The notes beneath the pieces are model-generated. The model searched no databases. It was not told the origin of the DNA and saw only the letters and a program-made list of their open reading frames with translations. Source: Lunularia cruciata (Eukaryota > Streptophyta > Marchantiopsida > Lunulariales > Lunulariaceae). From it: DNA of 64,000 nt. Position numbers and translations under genes: made by a program. Where the stretch lies: positions 30,357,493-30,421,492 of the forward strand of contig OX419759.1 of NCBI GenBank assembly GCA_948567375.1, read 5' to 3'. This document shows, piece by piece, positions 10,435 through 22,388 of this stretch; position 1 is the first letter of the stretch, and each line of letters begins with the position of its first letter.

Positions 10435-13400
10435 AGCTTGATTAGTTCCAATGGGATTGAAGGCTCGACCTATGCAAGTTTGCTTCACTTGTAAGGTACG
10501 ATATCTAATTGGGGTTATAGGATTTTGGTTGATTTTGGAAGTTCAGAGAATTGCATATCTATGCAAGTAGCAAAGGAATTAGGTATTCCTATCAAGCCAG
10601 TGATTGGAAGTAGTTTGATGATGGCGGATGGTAGAAAAGGTTCTGCATTCCGCACCTCGCATCCTATTACCTTCAAGATTGGGAAGGAGTATTTGGAGTG
10701 TAAGAGGTTTGTAGTGGTACCTCTACACTATGATATCATTCTGGGTCTTCCTTGGCTTGAACATCTTAAGGTTCAATTCGATTGGACCCGACGTCAAATT
10801 CAAGTACAACACCAAGGTAGGAATATCCGATTAGGTTGTCTCACACCTCTGAGTAAGACACCTAAGAATAGTCAGTCCCAAGATGGGAATTTTGCCAAGA
10901 AGGCAACCATGGAGCAAGCTTGGAAGAGAGATGAGTACCTAGAAGGGAAGTTTGTTAATGAAGCAACCATAGCGCAAGCTTTGGAGGAAGATAAGTCTGT
11001 ATTCACGGTGTGGATCAAGCCGATTGCACAAGAACAATCTAAGGAGGGCCAAGTGCCGCACCAAGCAACGGTTGATTGGATAGTTCAGGAGTTTGCAAAT
11101 ATGTTTCCGGATGATCTGCCAAAGGGATTACCCTCTGATCGGGGTATGCCCTTCAAGATCAAGTTATTGCTAGGGAGTACTCCAGTGAGTAGACCAATCT
11201 ATTGGCTCTCACCAAAGGAGTTGGAGGAGTTGCGAATAACACTTACAGAGTTGTTGGAGAAGGATTTCATACAACATAGTACCTCTCCGTGGGAAGCACC
11301 GGTACTATTTGTTCCAAAGAAGGATGGAGGACTTCGTTTCTGTATTGATTACCGTGGGCTCAATAAGCAAACCGTGAAGAATGCATATCCCTTGCCTCGG
11401 ATCGATGACCTGCTTGATCAATTTAGTGGAGCACGCTACTTTTCCAAGCTAGATCTTTGTAGTGGCTATTGGAAAATTCTTATTGAAGGAGAAGACGTGC
11501 AAAAGACTGCCTTTTGCACAAGGTATGGACATTTTGAGTGGAGAGTTCTACCTTTCAGACTCACTAATGCTCCAGCAGTCTTCATGGATCAGATACATCG
11601 GGTGTTGGATGGACTATTGGATCAGTCCGTGGTGGTGTTCTTGGATGATATCTTAATCTATAGCAAGATAGAGGCAGAACACATGAATCATGTGCAAGAA
11701 GTCCTAAGACGACTACGACAATGGGAATTTTACTACAAGAAGTTGAAGTGTGCTTTTTGGCAGAAGGAGGTTACCTTCTTGGGTCATAAGATCTCATCAA
11801 AGGAGATCAAGATGGAGGAAGAGAAGATCAAGGCCATTACTGATTGGCCTACCCCAAAGGATGCTACAGAAGTATGTGCATTCAATGGATTGGCCAGTTT
11901 TTACCGGCGGTTCATCCACTATTATGCTCATGTGGCTGCACCATTGACTGACCTCTTGGGAAAGAACTTGAGCTTCCAGTGGAACACCAAACATGAAGAA
12001 GCATTCCAGAAGTTGAAACATATGGTGTCTTCAAGACCCATTCTTCAACAATATGATCCTCAACTACCTTGTGTGGTTGATTTTGATGCTTCTAACTTTG
12101 CAATTGGAGCTATGTTGCAACAAGAATTTCCAGATATACAACATCTCATTGCCTTTGTGTCTCGCCAACTAAATATAGCTGAAAGAAATTACTCTGCTCG
12201 AGATCGGGAACAACTTGCAATGGTATATGCCACCAAGGTATGGATACACTATCTCTTGGGGAAACAAGTGATCATGCAAACTGATCACAAGCCATTGTTG
12301 CAAACCTTACACCTGGAGCACATGAAGAGTCGACATCATCGATGAGAAGAGCAACTTCAATTGTTTGACATCAAACTTGAGTACAAACCAGGTCGGTTCC
12401 ATGTCATCTTTGATGCTCTATCACGACGACCTGATTTGAAGTCCCTTCCTCTCATCACGGCAGAAATTACTACGGTGTCAATTGACCCCAAGATCCATAA
12501 CAGGTTTCGGTTAGCTCTACAACAAGATCTCTTCTTCCAAATGGTACATGGTCATCTAACAACAGGTGACAAGGAGTACAACACCTTCTCCTTCAAGGAA
12601 GGCCTTCTATTTCACATGGATCGGATCTATGTTCCAGCCAAAGGTGATCTTCGACTTGTGCGCCTTCAAGAAGCCCATGATTTACCCATCACTGGTCACA
12701 TGGGTGTGGACAAGACCTTGGGTACCCTCCAACGTCAATGGTGGTGGCCCAACATGACACGAGATGTTCAAGAATTTTTCAGATCGTATGAGAGCTGCCA
12801 ACGTAACAAGGCCAGTAAGCAAAAGCCAAGTGGACTCCTTCAACCACTCACCATTCCATCCGCTTGCTGGGAGCATGTGAGCTTGGATCTAATCACATCC
12901 TTGCCAAAGACAAAACAAGGACACACCGCAATCGTGGTGTTCGTGGATAAGCTCAGTAAGCAAATCCACTTGGCACCAACCTATGATACCGTGGATGCTC
13001 CAACCTTAGTGCAAATCTACTTCGACGATGTCTTCAAGCATCATGGGATGCCACGTGTACTCATCTCTGACGGTGATCCTTGATTTACCGGGAAGTTTTG
13101 GCAAGCACTCTTCCAGATACTCGGCACCAAGCTTGCTTTGTCCACGGCCTATCATCCTCAAGCTGATGGACAAACCAAACGTGAAAATCGTACACTGGAG
13201 GATATGTTGCGGGCCTTTGTCAATGTCCACCATACCAATTGGGATGAATGTCTTGCAGCCACAAAATTTGCCTACAACAATTCCAAACAGGCAAGCACCG
13301 GATTTTCTCCCTTCTTTCTCAATTTTGGCCAAGATCCGCTTGTTTCAGATTCTCTTCATGCTCCTCCTCCCTCTCAGGTTCCTCATACTTCCACATTCTT

Positions 13401-13728
13401 GACCACTATATCCCAATCGCTCCAACAAGCCAAGTCTCACCTCCTTGTCGCTCAAAATCACCAAAAACAATATGCAGACCATCATCGTTGTGATCTCACC
13501 TTTGAAGTTGGTGATAAAGTCATGCTATCCTCCAGTAACCTCCCTCTCCCACTTGATACCCAAGTTCCTAAACTTGCCCCTAACTGGATAGGACCCTTTG
13601 ATATCACCCAAATTGTCTCTCCTGTTGCTTATCGACTTGCCTTACCTTGTCACATGCGTATCCATCCTGTCTTTCATGTTTCCAAGTTGAAACCCTTTGT
13701 TCCTAACCCCTCTTCCTTTTCCTCTTGA
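10397..13728 (+). pseudogene. pol: pol of chromovirus A: protease, RT, RNase H, integrase
   Basis: Protease near 10519-10770 has DFG where family members have DSG, so the active site is damaged. A two-unit 20-residue repeat lies between protease and RT (10876-10995). RT spans about 11180-11800, with the catalytic FLDD near 11638. RNase H is at about 12020-12460 (FDASNF, TDHKPLL). The integrase zinc finger (about 12670-12810) has lost its first Cys (YESC for CESC). The integrase core has D in SLDL and D in ISDGD, but the catalytic Glu is Lys (DGQTK). A GPF-type module (NWIGPF, about 13580-13700) follows. Stops: TGA 12343, 13081 and 13726, all explicable as C to T or G to A transitions. Confidence 0.9.
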
Positions 13729-13767
13729 GTCCAACCTCCCCCTCTTCCTATCCCTATCAATGATCAT

Positions 13768-14043
13768 GAGGAGTACAAAGTTGATCATATCATTGCGCGT
13801 CACCATATCCAACGAGGCCGTCGCCAACATATGGAGTACAAGGTCCTTTGGAAAGGATATCACCTTCATGATGCCACTTGGGAGCCTCTTTCTCACCTCC
13901 AGAATGCACAGACGGCCATCCAGGAATTTGAAGCTTCACTGGCAACGAGGACGTCACCAACTAGCGGCGGGGGAATATGTAACAATATGGAGTTTAGCGA
14001 CAAAGTTAGTCGGGCTTACGAAGTAGCACATACAACAAAGTAG
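13768..14043 (+). pseudogene. Chromodomain tail of chromovirus A, reading into the LTR
   Basis: After the TGA at 13726 the pol frame continues through a chromodomain with the core EYKVLWKGY and ATWEP (about 13768-13932). The family uses this to tether integrase to histone-marked chromatin. The frame then crosses the purine tract and runs 22 codons into the 3' LTR before stopping at 14041, so the last residues are LTR-encoded. Copy D ends inside its chromodomain at the window edge, so this reading cannot be compared. Confidence 0.85.
13963..13977 (+). other. Polypurine tract of chromovirus A
   Basis: GCGGCGGGGGAATA immediately precedes the 3' LTR and is the expected plus-strand primer. It lies inside the open chromodomain frame. 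Confidence 0.75.
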
Positions 14044-14389
14044 CCTAGAATATTCTGGAAGTATCTAGGAAGCTTCTTGGGAAGCTTCCCGGTTAGCTTA
14101 GCTTGCACCTTAAGTAAGTAGCTTCTAGAAGCTTCCAACTAGCTTAGCTTGCACGCCAAGTAGGCGGCTTCTAAAAGGAAGCTTCTTGAGAAGCCTCCTA
14201 GTTAACTTGGCTTGCACTCTAAGAAAGCAGCTTGAGGAAACTTCTTGAGAAGCTTCTCAAGGACCTTGTATGCTACCTATAAATACCAAAGCCAAAGCTC
14301 ATGCTAGGCATTCGGAGTTTTCCCTCATTCAAGTGTCCCAATGTGAGTTTCCATTCTCCTATTTCTCTCCTCAGTTTTGGTCTTTTACA
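13978..14389 (+). repeat. 3' LTR of chromovirus A
   Basis: TGTAACAATATGG to TCTTTTACA, 412 bp. It pairs with 8764-9206. Heat-shock elements are kept at 14048-14060 and 14123-14135, with a TATA box at 14278-14285. Several substitutions and indels separate the two LTRs, so the insertion is not recent. Confidence 0.93.
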
Positions 14390-14394
14390 GGAGA
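14390..14394. repeat. Target-site duplication of chromovirus A, right copy
   Basis: GGAGA, identical to 8759-8763. Confidence 0.95.
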
Positions 14395-14885
14395 CAACAT
14401 CTGTTAGGGTAGACTTATACTTTGCCTAAGATGATCAAGTGACAATAGTGGATGTTGTGGTTACAAACCCTCTGCGAGATACAATTTTGGAGGGAATGAT
14501 TACCCATCTCCCTGGATGGGTGGCAAATGAAGTAGCAGGTCGTAAGGTCTCCAAGTATAGGGGCATGCATCAAGGTCATCTCTTTGTTCCTCTAGCCTTG
14601 GAGGTATATGGAGCAATAGACATGACATTCAACACATTTGCCAGGGAGTGTGTGATAGCTTATCATGTTAGGTGCCAAGGGTACCACTCTCACTCTCATA
14701 CTTTCTAATATATTTTAGATAGTATGTGTCCATTGCTCTACAGAGTGCACTGGCTGGTGCAATCCATAGGAGAGTAATCACACTAGATGATGCTTCTTTG
14801 GATACTCCAATTGTTTGTAGATCACACAACTCGCATAGCTTGGATATCTTAGGTGCAGTAGTGCAGATTTCTCATATAGACTCTA
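14395..14885 (+). pseudogene. 3' part of an endonuclease-like ORF relic
   Basis: This continues the frame broken by element A at 8763. It reads RVDLYFA, a stop, then DDQVTIVDVVVTNPL, a lysine-tyrosine helix (KVSKYRG) and FVPLALEVYGA. After a frame change near 14708 it continues as YVSIALQSALAGAIHRR (about 14723-14775). The pattern of a strand with RxD, then VDVVVTNP, then FVPLxxExxG resembles a PD-(D/E)XK-type endonuclease fold found at the C-terminus of some reverse-transcriptase polyproteins in plants. That assignment is from memory of the motif shape and is uncertain. Confidence 0.35.
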
Positions 14886-17640
14886 TTGGAGCTTAGCCCC
14901 ATTTTCCTCTTTCATCTCCCCCTTCTACGACTTGATGGGGTCTTCCCATCCTTCATTTTTTCTATGTTGTCGTCCTCCCTTATTTCATGTAAAGCTTGTA
15001 TAGTAGAGTGGGTATCTTTTAAATGTCATTAGGAATTAGCACCAAGGTATTAGGTTTATATGCTTTAATTAGAAGTATGTAGAGATACAAATTCAAAATT
15101 AACATTTGTGAATTGGAACATCTAGGATTTAACTTCAGCATTATATTTTTGTTCCAATGTTTCCAAAGTTGGAGTTTTTGATTTCCAGAATAAAGTAAAT
15201 TTGAAAAGGTCAATCTTAATTGACAAAAAATTTGGAATTTTTTTAATATAACATATAGAAGATAACAAAGTAAAGAGCTTAGTGTAAGGAACTTATTAGG
15301 ACATAGGGTTAGGAATTTATGAAAACAAAAAATATCATCTAAATTATATAAAATGGAAAATGTACTTATATAGGAATTGATAAACCCACTCACCTTTTCT
15401 GGAAATCCATCTCACCATACAATATCAACTAATCTGAGCATTTGGTTTGACAAGATTAGATGTAACAAGTAAGGATCAAGAGTAAGTAGTGGCGGGGTAT
15501 GGGAGCCTTCATAATCTTGCATTTGTTACCACTATTTTCTAGTGATCTGATTGCATTTGCTATTGATGCTTGCTCATAATCTGCTTGATTTTGCTACCAT
15601 TGGTTGCTCTTAATCTTCTTGCTTACTATCATGCCTCTGAATGCCCTTCCTTTGTTCTTATACTACTCTTGATGAAGCCATTGTAACTTTCCAATCTCAT
15701 GCATATTTGGAAGGATTTGCAACCAAAATTGGATGCACACGCACCGTAGGCAACAAGAGAGATGCTCCAATCAAAAAAATGTACAATGCATTGTGTCCAT
15801 GGTGGTAAGAACACTAACAAAGTTCACTTGCATAACACCACTTGTGCAACACCAGTGGTGTTTGCATAGACTGTCCTTTCTAGGTGGTCATTCACAAGGA
15901 AGAAAATGGAACCTGGATAACAAAAGTCATCAATGTGAATCAAAATCACTAGCCGGTAGATGACATTGTTGTATATCCAAGTGCAAGAGTTCTCTTAGTT
16001 AGAGAGTTGCAAATTTTGGATCAATTAAGCAGAGTTAGCATGACACCAAGTCTAGTTCTTAGCACTCTCTTTGAAACAAACAAAATTTGTTGGGCAACAA
16101 AGCAAGATATCTAAAACATGAAATGTGCAAAAAAAAGGAAAGCACTTGATGAAAATCTGCTATAGAGGCCTTGTTGTATGTGCTCATTGAAAGTGGTGTT
16201 AACCATGAAATCATCATTCTAAAATCCATTCTCTACAAACAAGATTTGGCCTTTGGATTCCACATATAAAACAAATCAATATAAAATGCACTTGTTGCAC
16301 CAAACTAGGATTTCAGCAACGAATAAAATTTTCACCTTATTTTATTGTTTTATGAAAAGAAAATTTTGAGGATTTTAATTGTGCAATGAGAAAGCTATAG
16401 AGTACATTTGGCAAAAAGATTGGAATTGCTGCAAGTTGTTGCTTGGTCTTTGCAACTGATAGTGAACTTGCATTTATGAATGAAATATCAATGGTTTCCC
16501 AAGTTTCCCAAGGTTCAATCAATGTGCTTTGTGTGTTGTACATTAACAAGAGCACACTTGCCAATCAATGCACAAAATTTGACTTTAAAGATTATTGGAC
16601 TAGCTTCATGCAGTTATGGAAAGGGGGTATCACTTCTTTAAGTGAGGATTAGTATCACAAAAATATCCATCAACTTACCAACAATGCTCCATGCAGTTTT
16701 CCATTATCTTGCAATGACATGGCTGTGTCATACGGAGAATTTCTTATTGCATGGCTTTGACATGTTCTACACTTTGGCATACATCAACTTCTTTAGTGGA
16801 AGGTGCACATGCCATGTTGAAGTGTTCGATCCAGAAGTCAATTGGAGATTTACATGGTGTTTATGTGTTGCTTGAAGTTTCTTGCAACCAACAACTCTCC
16901 AATATCAACCAGGCCTACAATTACCAAAAAACTTGATCTCTTCTATCCCATAGAGAGGAACCTTTGTGGAAAGACATGATGAAGAAGATCTCAGTCTTTG
17001 CAAATAAGGAAGCTCTCAAAAAATACCACAAGTCTCTTTCTTTGTCAATGGATGATCAATGTAGCAATGTGTTCTCATCAATAATGTGCAATCCTTGTTC
17101 ACATCAGATGAGACAAATGAAAGGAAAGGGATGCCAACATATCTTCATCAATTTTTCATTTTGACAAACAAAGGTGGCTTCAACAACCATTCACAAATCA
17201 ATTGATGTAGAAATTTTAAACATTTGCGGAAATCATAGAGTGCATTCAACATAAGCACAAAATGTTGCTCTCCCATCAACAACACATGATGGAATATACT
17301 CTTGTTGAGATTTTTATGCAAGATTTTGTAGTGCATAATCCCTCCATGATGCAACCAAGAGGTTGGCCTTTTGGAACATGTGTAACACAAACATTGTAGA
17401 ATTCCATAAGATATGTCCTTTTTGCCGTTGAGTTGGTGGAGGGTCACTTTTCTCAAAATTGACTTGGTAAGCGCCTCTGTAGTGTTTGTAATGAGCTTGG
17501 CCACAAAGCTAGAATGTGCCATAGAATGAATTTTGGGTTCAGGCTGCAACAAGCAACCATTTCTAGTTTGACGCAACAAACTACAGTTCTTTCAATTCAA
17601 AGCAATAACATGGAGAAAACATAGAATTCTTTGATCAAAT
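14886..17640. other. Relic DNA, no gene recognised
   Basis: Open frames of 60 to 143 codons occur on both strands (15019-15393 minus, 17148-17579 minus), but none shows a motif I can defend. The minus-strand frame at 17148-17579 is Cys-, His- and Leu-rich and might be remains of a repeat protein. I leave it unassigned. Confidence 0.4.
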
Positions 17641-18840
17641 TTTTTCTTTCTAGGTAGTGCCCTAGAGACACTGCAAGAGGAGGCTTCCTCTTGACTCCCG
17701 CTTGCTGACATGGCAGAAAGAACCCAGCTGGGGACATGGCCCCTCAGACCTCTTTCCATTACTCATTGTTGTTCATTACTCGCTATTGTTCTTTACTTGC
17801 TAGATCGAATCTTGTCAAACCAAAACATTAGATTGGTTGGTATTGTAAGTTGAGGTAGATTTGTAGAAATGGTGAGATGGGTTTAATAATTCTCATTTAA
17901 AAGGACATAATGTATTTTTTTGGAGTCTTAAAATAGAAAATAGAAATGTAGAAAACTAGAAATGGGAAATTTAATTTATCAAAAATACATATTTAACATT
18001 TTGGAATCTAATCACTAGAGTCTATCATCAAAGCTTGTTCACTAATGGTTTTAAAATCTTAGTTGAAAAATGGTAGAATAATAGGAAATTTTTTTGGTTA
18101 TATATTTTGAAAATTTTAATGTACACTATCGTGTGTATATGATTGTGTGTAAAGGTCTTTGAATTTTGCAACAAAAGAAAACATTCATAAAAACTAAAGT
18201 TCAATTGTATGAGTTATGAACAAATGAAATATATAGAAGCTTTGTAGCATTATCTTATAATTACTGAATCTTCTTGTTGAAATTCAAGTATTAAGGCATG
18301 GATATTACTGAATATGGAGCTTGAATTGTTAGATGGTGTAACAATGGGAATTTTTTTTCTCAATTTGAATGTTTGATAACTTTCAACTTTTTACTTGAGT
18401 ACTTTTAAAAACTTTTTCATATAATTTTAACCTCATGTCTCTACAATAGTTTCAAAAAGCTCTCCAAAGCAAATTTTTGGTATGAAAAAGCGCTTTAAAC
18501 TCCTTATTGAAAGAGATTGAAACTATATAGATAAAGTTTAAATGTAAATTTATGAAGAACATGAAACTATAGCTTTTTGTAGATTTTATTTTATGATTAT
18601 TTAGTTCAAATCAATCATTTTGAACATAAATTTCTATTTTTAATTAAAAAATATAAGTCTTTTGGTAATAAATAAATAGAAATATTTTTACTTTTTCTTT
18701 AAGTAAAATGTTAAGGTATAATATTTCTCTTTAAGTTCTATATAAAAAAAACCTAGCTTTTCTTAAGTATTTTTTTAATGATTATAGAATCCAATTCATA
18801 AATTTATCCATTAAAGCTAATTTGCTAGAACTCTAGAATG
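17641..18840. other. Very AT-rich stretch, no feature seen
   Basis: Long A and T runs and no open frame of useful length. No transposon ends were found. Confidence 0.45.
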
Positions 18841-18940
18841 ACAATCACAACAACTATAGTTATATTCAGAATTACAATAACTATAGTTATATTCAGAATT
18901 ACTATAATTATTCACGATAACTATATTTATATTCACAGTT

Positions 18941-19084
18941 AGAGTTATATTAGTATATTCACAATCACAATTTTGTTAGTAGTTGTTTAGAGTTATATTT
19001 GTATATTCACAATCACAATTATGTTAGTAGTTACTTAGAGTTATATTTCTATATTCACAATCAGAGTTACATTCATAGCTATTC
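18941..19084. repeat. 48-bp tandem repeat, three units
   Basis: Units 18941-18988, 18989-19036 and 19037-19084 each begin AGAGTTATAT and contain TATTCACAATCA. The first two are close to identical; the third is diverged. Shorter echoes of the motifs extend from about 18850 to 19280 (TTATATT, TATTCACA, GTAGCTACT), so the whole stretch grew by local duplication. Confidence 0.8.
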
Positions 19085-19287
19085 AAAGTTCTATTCATAT
19101 ATTCACAAATTTATATTTGTGTATTCATAGTCAGAGTTATATTTGGGTATTCACAATCAGAGTTATATTTGTAGCTACTCAAAGATTACTTAGTAATAAA
19201 TTTATATTCATAGTAACTCAAAGTTATATTCACATGGTTATATTGATACATTCGTAGCTAATCAAGCTATATTTGTAGGTACTTATA

Positions 19288-19765
19288 GAGTACTTAGTGA
19301 TGGTCAGATAATACATTAGGGTTATTGATTGCACTGTTTTCACCATCAGCACTTTGATGCATAAGATTAAAGATATTACTTAGTGGCATCTATTTATAGC
19401 TAATCATGTATTCACAATAAGAGTTTTATTTGTAGCTAATCTAATAAGAGTATATTTTTAGCTACTTAGAGACTGCTTAGTGATGGACTGATATTGCACT
19501 AGGATCCTGATTGCATCATTTGCATAATCAGCACTTTGAGGCACAAAAGGACTAGAGATCCTACTATTGGCTTGTTAACTTGATACTAGAAAAGTTAGTG
19601 AGCACTTTGAGGCATAAGAATAAACGTACTACTTAGTGTCAGTCACATATTACATTAGGGTTCTTGATTACACCATTTGCATCATCAACACTTTGAGGCA
19701 TAGGATTAGAGATCCTAATATTTGCTTGTTGGTGTGAGACTAGCAAAGTTAGTGAATTTTCTAAT
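19288..19765. repeat. Three diverged ~170-bp tandem repeats
   Basis: Units start near 19288, 19469 and 19636. Each holds 'ttagtg', then 'attgcaccattt' (or close variants), then 'catcagcactttgaggca', then 'agagatccta' (or close variants). Units two and three also share 'tagcaaagttagtga'. No coding frame is visible. The block directly follows the 48-bp array. Confidence 0.65.
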
Positions 19766-20619
19766 AATAGTTTGTCAAAATCAAATCATCCATCAATATT
19801 GTGCACAATAGGGTTTGACTTACCTTAGACCTTTGGTTCTTGAAGTAGCTCCTTAACCAACTAGTATGCTCCTAATTATAGACTAGTTGACTTATATCTA
19901 TACTTGTGTAGCATTGGCTAAGAGAGGACATTTGATTCCATCCTTGATGATCATGGAGCATAGTAGTAGATAAAAATTTCTATTATTTCAAAATGCCAAA
20001 TAGTAGCAGAGTTGGTCTTATTGGATATGTGAGATAGGTGGGTTACAATTTGGACTTTTTGGACCCATTTGATTCTTTGCTTCTTGTTTGTGTGCCATGT
20101 TTTTGTGGAATGCCTTGATATAGAGCATTGATGTTCTAGTGTGCTCTTGATAATGAGGCTAGAGTGATGATTAGTTAGACTACCTTGTTTCTCTTTGGTG
20201 AGGCAAGAAGTGATGGCATGTAGATCATGAAAGTACTTGTTGTGATGGCAAGTTACAAGTTGCTTTTTTTAGTGTAGTTTCCACAATTAGAGGTACTCAA
20301 GTGGCATCAGTAGGTGGTACCTAGTTGTTGTGGATTACCATTTGGTGGTGGCACTTAGTGATTGGAATTGTGGTGTTTGGGATGCATTGTTGCAATTGAG
20401 TTCTCAAAGGATTCCAAAGGAGATTTAGCTATAATATGCAATGGGTTCATGCAAAGTGGCATACAATATCAGCCAATATCTTAGGTCCCAATGAAGGAAG
20501 AGAGTTATTCTAATTTTGAGTTTCATACAAGAGTTGACTCAATTTAGAGTTCAAATTATGAGTCCACATCATTATTGTTGGACATGGACAAGATATATGG
20601 GGCATCTAAAGGCACCAAG

Positions 20620-20880
20620 GGATACTATGGCACAATGAGTACCTTTGAGTTGGATGATTTCATTCAAGAGTTTGACAGTTTGTGTGATCTACAACAAATG
20701 TGTAACTTGACTTTGTTCACACTTTTTATGGCATGGAAGAGATTCTTCTAGCACTAGGAAGGTCTACATATAGAAGATTTCTCTCATGAGTTCAAGAGAG
20801 CACACTCGGAGGAGATTGAGATATGGAGATAGTATTGGTCTCCAAACTACGTCTTAATCCCCCCAAGTTTGGTTTCCAAA
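20620..20880 (+). pseudogene. gag-like retrotransposon fragment
   Basis: A frame with STFELDDFIQEFDSLCDLQQ, then MAWKRFF, then EDFSHEFKRAH across two stops. The spacing of an acidic helix followed by a W-x-x-F-F core and a D-F-x-x-E-F helix resembles capsid regions of plant LTR retrotransposon gag proteins. No knuckle, protease or RT follows within the next kilobase. Function is inferred only from this resemblance. Confidence 0.35.
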
Positions 20881-21049
20881 GGTTGATATGCAATTCACAC
20901 AATTTATAGTTCTAGTAATGTTGGTGTATCCAATGGCTTTGCACTAGTTGGAGACAATGCTTCTAAGAAATGAGGTACCATTGTAGGAGGTGGTGGATGT
21001 AATAACTTTGTAGATCAAAATTGTGTCTTTTTTCTCTCAAACTATCATT

Positions 21050-22380
21050 ATTGGTCTCCCAAAGGATTCAAGAAAACATCAAAGTGAATAATTTATCAAA
21101 TGACATAAATATATGCTTCCTATGCTGGCTAATAAATTCTTTTCTTATGTTGAATAACAAAATATATAGATCTCATGTGAAATGTCAAGGATGAAGTACC
21201 CTTGAAATTTTTATATAACAAAATACATTTATTTCTCTCTCTTGTCTCTCAACCTCTCATATACATTTGCATTTCAAATGATCATATTGTCCAATTATTT
21301 GTAGATCTGAAGATCCTCTAAAAATATTCCACTCTTATGTGAATTTATCACATCTAAAGGACTCTAAATTTGTAGCGCTTGATTCCTCTTGTTTTGAAGG
21401 TGTACTAAGCATTCATATTGAATACTTTTCCCAAGAGAAACTACAGAATTACACATGCATATGAGTTTTCAAGAATCCACTAGAATAGGTTCAAGAGAAT
21501 ACTAGACTCAAACTTCACAATTTCCAAACATTTGTATGACCCATCTTTCTAAACTCCCATCAAAATTATTAAAAAATTATGGAGCATAGTTAATCACCAA
21601 GGTTCAGTGTCCTTCATAGAATTTCTAACATGAAAACATTTAATATAGCCTCAAGGCTCTATCAACCTTCCTCCCTCTTCTAGCAACATAAAATTTCCCT
21701 AGACACTCAAGTGCTTGTAGTGTTTCCAGCTATGGTCTCTTATCTATTCCTTGATTCCAACCTTTTTGCCAAATTAATATGTATCTCTTCATCACCCATT
21801 CACACTACTTTCTTGCTTTTGTAGTATTTTCTCTCAATTCAACTTGGCTCTTAACATCCTTGCTCCCAAAGTTTATCCTAGAAGTTTGTTGCCTAGTCAA
21901 TAAACAAGAGAGTTTGATGCTCAAATAGAACTTTACCAAAAAGGATCCAGGTTGTTTGTTGCTCTGAATCAATTCTGACCCAACTCTTTGGCTCATCCTA
22001 TATCTCATTCTATCTAGAGTCAAGAGATGATGTGAGGTGTTCAATGTTTCTCTCATGATTAGCTCTACAACATCTCTTCTATCAATTTGATCTCTTTGTC
22101 AATAGCTTCACAACCTCACAAAGACTTCAAAAAGATTTCTCAGAACTCTAAATTTTGAAATCAACACATTGATTACTACCTACAAACTAATAATTTCTCA
22201 AGTTAACTTGGAAGTCATGCTATTGTGACATGATTGCTTACTCATTATAAAACCAATTTGATTAGGTTTGCATACGGTTTCTAAAAGGTTTTTTAATGCA
22301 TGTTGTGGTGATATGTTTGAGCTAGAAGTCACTTTTTGGCCTAGAAGAGTTCTTCTTGAAAGAGATTTTCTATGCACATT
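21050..22380. other. Relic DNA without recognised feature
   Basis: AT-rich, with short scattered frames only (for example 21805-22056 on minus). No motif or repeat boundary was found. Confidence 0.4.
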
Positions 22381-22388
22381 TTGGGGCT

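Larger units (their letters stand above)
8764..14389 (+). mobile_element. Complete Ty3/gypsy chromovirus, family 1 copy A
   Basis: A 5.63-kb LTR retrotransposon with both LTRs (443 and 412 bp, both TGTAAC...TTTTACA), a tRNA-iMet primer site, a leader ORF, gag with CCHC knuckle, protease, reverse transcriptase, RNase H, integrase, a GPF-type module, a chromodomain and a purine-rich tract. Identical GGAGA duplications flank it. The order of integrase after RNase H places it in Ty3/gypsy, and the chromodomain makes it a chromovirus. It is dead: gag and pol carry several stops and a 34-nt insertion, and catalytic residues of protease and integrase are altered. It interrupts an older ORF relic. 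Confidence 0.95.

Noticed and set aside
11797-12021. Minus-strand ORFs over chromovirus pol (for example 11797-12021, 61976-62173)
   Set aside because: Antisense shadows of the RT and RNase H coding strand; they recur because A and D are homologous.
17148-17579. A 143-codon minus-strand ORF as a PPR-type protein
   Set aside because: I looked for the 35-residue helical repeat pattern and could not place it convincingly. Stops surround it.
18941-19084. CRISPR-like array
   Set aside because: The 48-bp units are head-to-tail without unique spacers, and the DNA is plant nuclear.
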